In this document: one piece after another, positions 59,312-64,000 of the stretch
Layout: every line of letters starts with the position of its first letter
Numbering within the stretch: position 1 is the stretch's first letter
From: Streptomyces marinisediminis
GTDB lineage: Bacteria > Actinomycetota > Actinomycetes > Streptomycetales > Streptomycetaceae
Assembly: GCF_026262575.1 (NCBI RefSeq)
Contig: NZ_JAPKFL010000021.1
Span: 30,399-94,398 of the forward strand
DNA length: 64,000 bases
Reading direction: 5' to 3'
Position numbers and translations under genes: made by a program
Notes under the pieces: generated by a model
Told to the model about the DNA's origin: nothing
Databases searched by the model: none
The model's input: only the letters and a program-made list of their open reading frames with translations

Positions 59312-59331
59312 CGGGCCGCCGCGCGGCCCGC
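59311..59331. terminator. Hairpin between convergent genes
   Basis: GCGGGCCGC and GCGGCCCGC form a perfect 9-bp stem around CGC, starting at the last base of the DUF5709 stop and ending 4 bp before the Rpf-type gene stop. Confidence 0.6.
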
Positions 59332-59335
59332 GGGG

Positions 59336-60655
59336 TCACACGGTGACGCCGTGCTCCCGCAGGTAGGCCAGCGGGTTGATGTCGGTCCCGTACCCCGGGC
59401 CGGTGCGGACCTCGAAGTGCAGGTGCGGCCCGGAGGAGTTGCCGGTGTTCCCCGAGCGGCCGAGCGTCGTCCCCGCGCCCACCTGCTGGCCCGGCCGGAC
59501 GGAGATCGCGGAGAGGTGGGCGTACTGGCTGTAGCGGCCGTCGTGGTGTTTGAGCACCACCTGGTACCCGTACGCGCCCGCCCAGCCCGCCGAGACCACG
59601 GTGGCGCGGGTGACCGCCTTGACCGAGGTGCCGGTGGCCAGCGGGAAGTCCACGCCGGTGTGGTAGCCGGAGGACCACGAGGCGCCGCTCGCCCGGTAGG
59701 CGGTACCCGGCGCGGCCCCCGGAACAGGGGAGGAGAAGGCCGGAGCGGCCGGACGCCGCTCGGCCCGGTCGGTGGTGGAGCGCTCCTCGCGCTGCCCGGC
59801 CCCGGCCGGCTTCTGCCGCTCCTGCTGCTCCGGCTCGGCCTGGGGCGGGGCGGCCTCGGCCTTGCGCGGTTCGGGGCGCGGCGGCTTGGGCGGGTCGTCC
59901 TCGGGCTGCTGCTCGGGCGGTGCGGGCTTCGCGGACGGGGGTGCCGACGGCTTGGGCGCCGACTGCTTCGGGGCGGGCCCCTTCGGCCCGGTGGCGGTCA
60001 GGTGCAGCCGCTGGCCGGGGAGGATCAGGTGGGGGTCGTCGCCGATGGTGGAGCGGTTGCGCTCGTACAGCGAGGGCCAGCCGCCGGGGACGCGGTGGCT
60101 GTCGGCGATCGCGGAGAGGCTGTCCCCCTGCTCGACCCGGTGCGTCCGGCTGCCGCGCTGGTGCTCCTGGCCGTCGGGCTCGCCCTCCGCGGCGGGCCGC
60201 TGGCGGGGGACGGCCGGCGCCGCGGGGGGTGCGGCGGCGGGCCGGGCCTGGGTGCGCGCCGCCCGCGGTGCGGCCGCGTCCCGTGCCAGCCCGGCGCCCG
60301 GCCCGCACTGGGGCCAGGCGCCCGGGCCCTGCCCGGCGAGCACCTTCTCGGCCACGGCTATCTGCTCCGCCCGCGACGCCTGGTCGGCCCGCACCGCGTA
60401 GGCCCGGCCGCCGTAGGCGTCCCACGTGGACTGCTTGAACTGCAGCCCCCCGAAGTACCCGTTGCCCGTGTTGACGTGCCAGCGGTTGCCGCTCTCGCAG
60501 GCGGCCACCTTCTCCCAGGTCTCCACCGGGGCCGCCTGGGCGTGGCTGACGCCGATCAGCGGCAGGGCGATCCCCGCGCCGGAGGCGGTGACCGTCAGCG
60601 AGGCGCGGGAGGCGCGGCTGGGCCGGTAACGGCGGTGACGTCCACGGGCGGCCAT
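59336..60655 (-). CDS. Secreted wall hydrolase: Rpf domain, LysM and M23 peptidase
   Basis: The 439-residue protein has a signal peptide (RASLTVTASGAGIALPLIG to AQA, about 18-41), then a resuscitation-promoting-factor transglycosylase domain (WEKVAACESGNRWHVNTGN, catalytic Glu54). LysM follows (THRVEQGDSLSAIADSHRV, about 170-215), then a long Pro/Lys linker, and an M23 endopeptidase domain (YHTGVDFPLATGT and GPHLHFEVR zinc motifs, about 330-439). It would cleave both glycan and peptide bonds in the wall, as in spore germination. ATG 60655 has GAGGA upstream. I saw no cyclic-di-AMP riboswitch in the short leader. Confidence 0.93.
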   Translation of the reverse strand: MAARGRHRRYRPSRASRASLTVTASGAGIALPLIGVSHAQAAPVETWEKVAACESGNRWHVNTGNGYFGGLQFKQSTWDAYGGRAYAVRADQASRAEQIAVAEKVLAGQGPGAWPQCGPGAGLARDAAAPRAARTQARPAAAPPAAPAVPRQRPAAEGEPDGQEHQRGSRTHRVEQGDSLSAIADSHRVPGGWPSLYERNRSTIGDDPHLILPGQRLHLTATGPKGPAPKQSAPKPSAPPSAKPAPPEQQPEDDPPKPPRPEPRKAEAAPPQAEPEQQERQKPAGAGQREERSTTDRAERRPAAPAFSSPVPGAAPGTAYRASGASWSSGYHTGVDFPLATGTSVKAVTRATVVSAGWAGAYGYQVVLKHHDGRYSQYAHLSAISVRPGQQVGAGTTLGRSGNTGNSSGPHLHFEVRTGPGYGTDINPLAYLREHGVTV

Positions 60656-60772
60656 GGGTTCCTCCCCCACACCTGCGCGTCGCACGCGCACCAACAAGGT
60701 TCTTCACCTACGGAAGTTGACGAGCGCGTCAAACGTAGAGGGAGGTAGGTGGCCCCGGCAACCGGTTCCGGC

Positions 60773-61579
60773 TTATTCACCGGCCTTCGTACCGGCGCCG
60801 TGGGCCGTCACGTGCCGCTCCGCCGCCCGGGCCGCGCCGGCCGCGTCCGCGTAGACCTCGCAGACGAGGCGGCCGTCCTCGGTGAAGTCGTGCTCCAGCT
60901 CGAAGAGGCTGACCTCGCGGCCGTCGTCGAGGAGGAACGCGTGCTCGTACACCGAGCAGAAGGCGTTCGGACCGGCGGGGCCGAAGGGCTGCGCGACCCG
61001 GCTGATGTCGTGCCGCACCGCCGTGGACAGCAGCCGCAGGGCGTCGTCCCCGGGGTGGTCGGTGTTACCCGCGCGTCGCAGCAGCCGCCTGGCGTGGTCG
61101 GCCGAGTCCCGCTCGGGGAAGCCGTGGTGCCCCGACCCGGCCGCGGGGGCGCCCAGTTCGGCCAGCAGCGCGGGGGTGGGCTCCTGCGCGCCCTCGCCGG
61201 CCACCGCCTCCAGCACGTCCGGTATCCGGCCCGCCATGCGCTGGTGGACGCGGCTCTCCGCCTCCTGGAGCGCGGCGAAGTCCGGGTAGACCTCGAAGGT
61301 GACCTGGCTGTCCCCGTCGGTGTCGTGCCGTAGCTCCCACAGCACCAGGACGGTGTGGTCGGCGCAGGTGAACGTGTACTGGTAGGTCGAACAGCGCAGC
61401 GCCGGCAGGGGGTTGCGGTGCTGCCGCCAGGAGCGGAGCTGCACGTCGCAGCGCACGGCCCCGGCCAGCCGGGCCGCCAACGCGTCGCTGATGTCGAAGG
61501 AGTTGCGGGCACGGGCGAGGAGCTGCGCCAGGTGGTCTCCCGGCGTCGGCCCGCCCGCGCACCGCGCCAGCTCGTTCAT
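60773..61579 (-). CDS. DUF6227-family protein
   Basis: The 268-residue protein contains two halves of related pattern (LLARARNSFDISDALAARLAGAV then STYQYTFTCADHTVLVLWELRHD, and LRRAGNTDHPGDDALRLLSTAV then SVYEHAFLLDDGREVSLFELEHD), so it looks like an internal duplication. This matches DUF6227, a Streptomyces family of unknown function. ATG 61579 follows AGGAGG. A GGGTAT at about 61629-61634 on this strand could be a stress-type -10, but the -35 is poor. It lies upstream of the Rpf-type gene, same strand, with a 117-bp gap. Confidence 0.82.
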   Translation of the reverse strand: MNELARCAGGPTPGDHLAQLLARARNSFDISDALAARLAGAVRCDVQLRSWRQHRNPLPALRCSTYQYTFTCADHTVLVLWELRHDTDGDSQVTFEVYPDFAALQEAESRVHQRMAGRIPDVLEAVAGEGAQEPTPALLAELGAPAAGSGHHGFPERDSADHARRLLRRAGNTDHPGDDALRLLSTAVRHDISRVAQPFGPAGPNAFCSVYEHAFLLDDGREVSLFELEHDFTEDGRLVCEVYADAAGAARAAERHVTAHGAGTKAGE

Positions 61580-62010
61580 GTGGGGCCTCCTGAGGGCGTT
61601 GGGGTGGAGAGAGCGTTCCCTCTCCAGTGAATACCCAAAGTAGCGGCGCCGTGTCACTCGGTGTGCAGATTGGCCGACTTGTGCGGTTCCCGTGGCTGAT
61701 GTGAGCACAACACGTGTCGACGGCGCGCCGGTGAGCATGGGCGGTTACGTTCCGTATTCCCTTTTTCCCTCCGGCGGACACCGGACCGCGCTCCAGATCC
61801 GGCCTCGGTCCGCCGGTCTCCGCCGCCCCTCCTCGCCCCTCTGCCCCTTCCACCCCCTCCACCCCTCCCGACGCCGCGCCGTCGCCCGCCCGTTCACCGG
61901 GGGCGGAGCGCCGCGCGGCGGGAGCGGCCCGCGGCCGCCGCGCGGGCCGCCCGGCGCCGGCGCACCGGCCGGGCGGCGCACCGCGCGGCGGCCGTCCCCT
62001 CCCATGCCTC
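61580..62010. other. Non-coding region between DUF6227 and secreted protein genes
   Basis: About 430 bp. It holds the DUF6227 promoter region, a pyrimidine-rich tract (61755-61880) and a 10-bp inverted repeat (61924-61933 / 61941-61950). A rightward frame from 61692 exists but shows no family features or ribosome site. Confidence 0.5.
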
Positions 62011-62042
62011 CGTCGGCCGCCGCACGGTGTCGGCGGCCGACG
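62011..62042. terminator. Terminator of the secreted-protein gene
   Basis: CGTCGGCCGCCG and CGGCGGCCGACG form a perfect 12-bp stem with an 8-nt loop, starting 5 bp beyond the leftward gene's stop. Confidence 0.7.
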
Positions 62043-62047
62043 GGGAT

Positions 62048-62899
62048 TCACGGCGTCGGCGTGGGTGAGGGCCCGTTCGAACCGGCGCGGACCGAGACGC
62101 CGGTGATGTTGGCGCCGGTCGTGCCGACGTGCCCGGTCGGCTTGCTCTGTACCGGGCCGGTCTGGTCCTGGATGCGGATGGTGGTCGTCCCGGAGTCGGC
62201 CGTGAAGGTGAGCGACGCCTGCTTCCACCCTGGGTTGTTGTTCTGCCCGTTGCCCAGCTTGCCGCTGTTGTAGATCTTCGTGGTCTTGGCGTGGAGGGTG
62301 TCACCGCTCCCGCGGTCGATCGCGCTGGCCTGCGCGGCCATGGTCGCCACCCCCGTGCCGCTGTAGACGTCGTAGCCGAGCCAGTAGGTGAGGGTGTAGC
62401 GCTGCCCCTTCTGCGTGGGCACGTCCTGTTCCACGTAGCCCTGCGCGCCGAACCCGTTGAGATCAACGATCTTGGCGCTGTAGGGGGCGCCCTGCGGCAT
62501 CGGGATGTCTCCGTAGCGCGGGTCCCTGGCCTGCCGGTACAGAGTCACCGGGTGGGCCGGGGCGCCCTCCTTCACACCCGTCCGCCAGGAGGTGAGGCTC
62601 GTCCTGCGGTCGGGGTGGAAGTCGACGAGGTAGATGCTGAAGTTCTTGCTCCACTCGGTGGTGGTGTGCCGCTCGAACCAGCGGTTGCGCACCAGCTCCC
62701 GGGCGTCCTCCTGGGCGGCCCCCGGCTCGGCGGCGGGGTCGGCGGCGGCGCGGTGGTCGGCGGCCACCGCCGGGAGCATCGTGGCCAGGGCGGCCGCCGA
62801 GACGGCCAGCGCGGCCGCAGCGGCGGCGCCTCGCCGGGCGCGACGGGTGCGGGGCGTCCGGGGCTGCTGCTCCGGGGCGGGGGCGGTCGGGTCGTTCAC
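62048..62899 (-). CDS. Secreted protein with DUF642-like beta-sandwich
   Basis: The 283-residue protein has a signal peptide (RRARRGAAAAAALAVSAAALATMLPAVA, about 18-47). The mature part has LVRNRWFERHTTTEW, GYVEQDVPTQKGQRYTLTYWLGYD and PGWKQASLTFTADSGTTTIRIQDQT, the pattern of DUF642/galactose-binding-like wall-associated domains that bind glycans. A short acidic/Thr-Pro tail ends it. GTG 62899 has AAGGAG 6 nt upstream. With the propeller gene upstream on the same strand (109-bp gap) it may form a glycan-binding pair. Confidence 0.72.
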   Translation of the reverse strand: MNDPTAPAPEQQPRTPRTRRARRGAAAAAALAVSAAALATMLPAVAADHRAAADPAAEPGAAQEDARELVRNRWFERHTTTEWSKNFSIYLVDFHPDRRTSLTSWRTGVKEGAPAHPVTLYRQARDPRYGDIPMPQGAPYSAKIVDLNGFGAQGYVEQDVPTQKGQRYTLTYWLGYDVYSGTGVATMAAQASAIDRGSGDTLHAKTTKIYNSGKLGNGQNNNPGWKQASLTFTADSGTTTIRIQDQTGPVQSKPTGHVGTTGANITGVSVRAGSNGPSPTPTP

Positions 62900-63008
62900 G
62901 TGTGGCTCCTTCTGCCGGTGCTTCTCGGTGTGCCGGTGCGTCTGGTGCGGGAGGGGCGGGACCGGGCGTGCGCCGGTCCGGTGGCCCCGGACGGCGGGCG
63001 TCGCGTCG

Positions 63009-63953
63009 TCAGCCCGGGGTGCCGGAGTCGGTGACATCGGCGGCTTCGCCCCCGCCTCCACCGATCTCGTCGGAGTCGGCGGTGTAGGTGCGCCACCACA
63101 GCCGGTTGTCGCGCCCCCGCATCACCAGTTCGAGGTTGCCCGGGGCGCGGGAGGTCACGGCGACGTTGTCCGCGGTGCCCTCGTCGGCCCCGCCGAGGTC
63201 GCCCCAGTCCGACCACGCGGCGCCGTCGAAGTACCGGTGGATGACCTGGTACTCGCCGCCCCTGGCGAAGACGTCGAGGCGGCCCTGGCCCCAGGCGGCG
63301 GCGGCCGGACCGGCGGTCAGGCTCTCGCCGGCGGTGAGGTCCCGCCCAGTGCGCTCCCAGCTTCCGTTGAGGTGGCTCAGGTGCAGCAGCCCGTTCTCGC
63401 GGGCGGTCCGGGCGAAGAGGTCGAGCCGCCCGCTTCCCCACGAGGCCAGGGCCGGCTGGCCGGCGACCGTCGGCGGAAGGTAGCGCACGTCGCCCCACTG
63501 CGAGCCGTCCCAGTGCAGGTGCCCGAGCCTGTTGGCGGAGTTGCGCACCACCACGTCGACGGGCTGCGGGACGGCGCTGCCCCTGCCGCCTCGGGAGGCG
63601 ACGGCGGGTGCGCCCCACGCCAGGTCCGTCCGCAGGGCGCGCCAGGACCTCTCCCAGCCGGCGGACGCGTCCCAGGCGCGGCGGTAGAGGGTCTGCCTGC
63701 TGCCGGTGTGGAAGGCCAGGTAGCGGTCCGCGCCGTACGCGGTGATCGCTGGGGCGAACTGCAAGGTGCCCCCGAGGGAGCGGGTCCAGCGCACGTCCCA
63801 GCCGCCGCGGGACGTCCAGGCGCACCAGAACGGTGTGTTGTCGCTGCTGCGCACCATGCACAGCATGTGGTTCCTGTTGGCCGCGGCGAGTGCCGGTGCG
63901 GACTGCACCTCCGGCACTCCGTCCAGCCTCTGCCAGTCGGTCCACTGCCCCAT
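63009..63953 (-). CDS. PLL-like beta-propeller lectin
   Basis: The 314-residue protein consists of repeated blades of about 45 residues with W and DLFAR/DVFAR patterns (PALASWGSGRLDLFART, AAAAWGQGRLDVFARG, GNLELVMRGRDNRLWWRTY), as in Photorhabdus PLL and DUF346-type fucose/galactose-binding propellers. I count about six blades. No signal peptide is visible at MGQWTDWQRLDG, so export, if any, would be by another route. ATG 63953 has AAGGAAG upstream. The gene ends 109 bp before the secreted DUF642-like gene. Confidence 0.78.
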   Translation of the reverse strand: MGQWTDWQRLDGVPEVQSAPALAAANRNHMLCMVRSSDNTPFWCAWTSRGGWDVRWTRSLGGTLQFAPAITAYGADRYLAFHTGSRQTLYRRAWDASAGWERSWRALRTDLAWGAPAVASRGGRGSAVPQPVDVVVRNSANRLGHLHWDGSQWGDVRYLPPTVAGQPALASWGSGRLDLFARTARENGLLHLSHLNGSWERTGRDLTAGESLTAGPAAAAWGQGRLDVFARGGEYQVIHRYFDGAAWSDWGDLGGADEGTADNVAVTSRAPGNLELVMRGRDNRLWWRTYTADSDEIGGGGGEAADVTDSGTPG

Positions 63954-64000
63954 GCGTCGCTTCCTTGTCTTCCGTTCCTCCGTCGAGCTCCGGTACGGCC

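Noticed and set aside
60656..60772. Cyclic-di-AMP (ydaO-type) riboswitch before the Rpf-type gene, as known for some Streptomyces rpf genes.
   Set aside because: Only about 117 nt of leader is available and I could not find the conserved core; not supportable without a covariance search.
61692..62273. Rightward frame in the gap before the secreted protein gene.
   Set aside because: No ribosome site, low-complexity translation, runs antisense into the terminator and the secreted gene.

Overview
The window is chromosomal DNA from a high-GC actinomycete, almost certainly Streptomyces or a close relative. GC is very high throughout. Starts are often GTG, sometimes TTG and in one case probably CTG, and genes are packed with ATGA/GTGA overlaps. 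Many products match families I know mainly from Streptomyces (SCO6745-like protein, DUF6480, DUF6343, DUF5709, DUF6227, the Rpf-LysM-M23 wall hydrolase, and hopanoid genes next to a CDP-alcohol/ABC-exporter operon). I see no phage, integrase, transposase, tRNA, rRNA or CRISPR. The only mobile-looking item is a 173-bp near-palindrome at 9473-9645.

Layout. 1-9.4 kb: endonuclease V (5' end outside the window), a saccharopine-dehydrogenase-like oxidoreductase, and a beta-oxidation operon (CoA-transferase/racemase, acyl-CoA dehydrogenase, thiolase, FadB) facing a MerR regulator. 9.4-21 kb: secreted sphingomyelinase, an ABC-F ATPase diverging from an iodotyrosine-deiodinase-like nitroreductase, a repeat-rich hypothetical protein, Tex, an SCO6745-family protein, an atypical crotonase, a histidine-kinase-like ATPase and IPP isomerase. 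21-29.5 kb: a cation efflux gene diverges from a seven-gene operon (two CDP-alcohol phosphatidyltransferases, a LicC-like nucleotidyltransferase, a G1P-dehydrogenase-like enzyme, a GT2 and a Wzm/Wzt-like ABC exporter). This looks like a route to make and export a polyol-phosphate-containing surface lipid or glycan. 29.6-34.1 kb: hpnC-hpnD-hpnE-polyprenyl synthase, which should make squalene. The rest of a hopanoid cluster, including squalene-hopene cyclase, does not follow.

34.2-39.5 kb: tyrosine phosphatase, AlkB-like dioxygenase, a PAS-GGDEF-EAL cyclic-di-GMP protein coupled to a SAM methyltransferase, and a ChaB/Rho-N protein. 40-52.5 kb, minus strand: an eleven-gene operon with GmhA, HldE and GmhB (heptose activation), two GT9, three GT2, two GT4-type transferases and a carbamoyltransferase. 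Upstream lies a UDP-xylose-synthase-like gene, and a pyruvyltransferase-like gene is close by on the other strand. Together these read as a cell-surface glycan locus built on activated heptose. 52.5-64 kb: small stress or membrane proteins, an epimerase, AnmK, an SRPBCC protein, a zinc alcohol dehydrogenase, the Rpf-type hydrolase, DUF6227, a secreted DUF642-like protein and a PLL-like propeller lectin.

Three small stress-type genes (39122, 55237, 58865) sit behind near-identical sigma-B-like promoters (G-TT / N14 / GGGTAC), suggesting a dispersed general-stress regulon. The most promising under-described systems are the heptose/carbamoyl operon and the G1PDH/CDP-alcohol/ABC operon.
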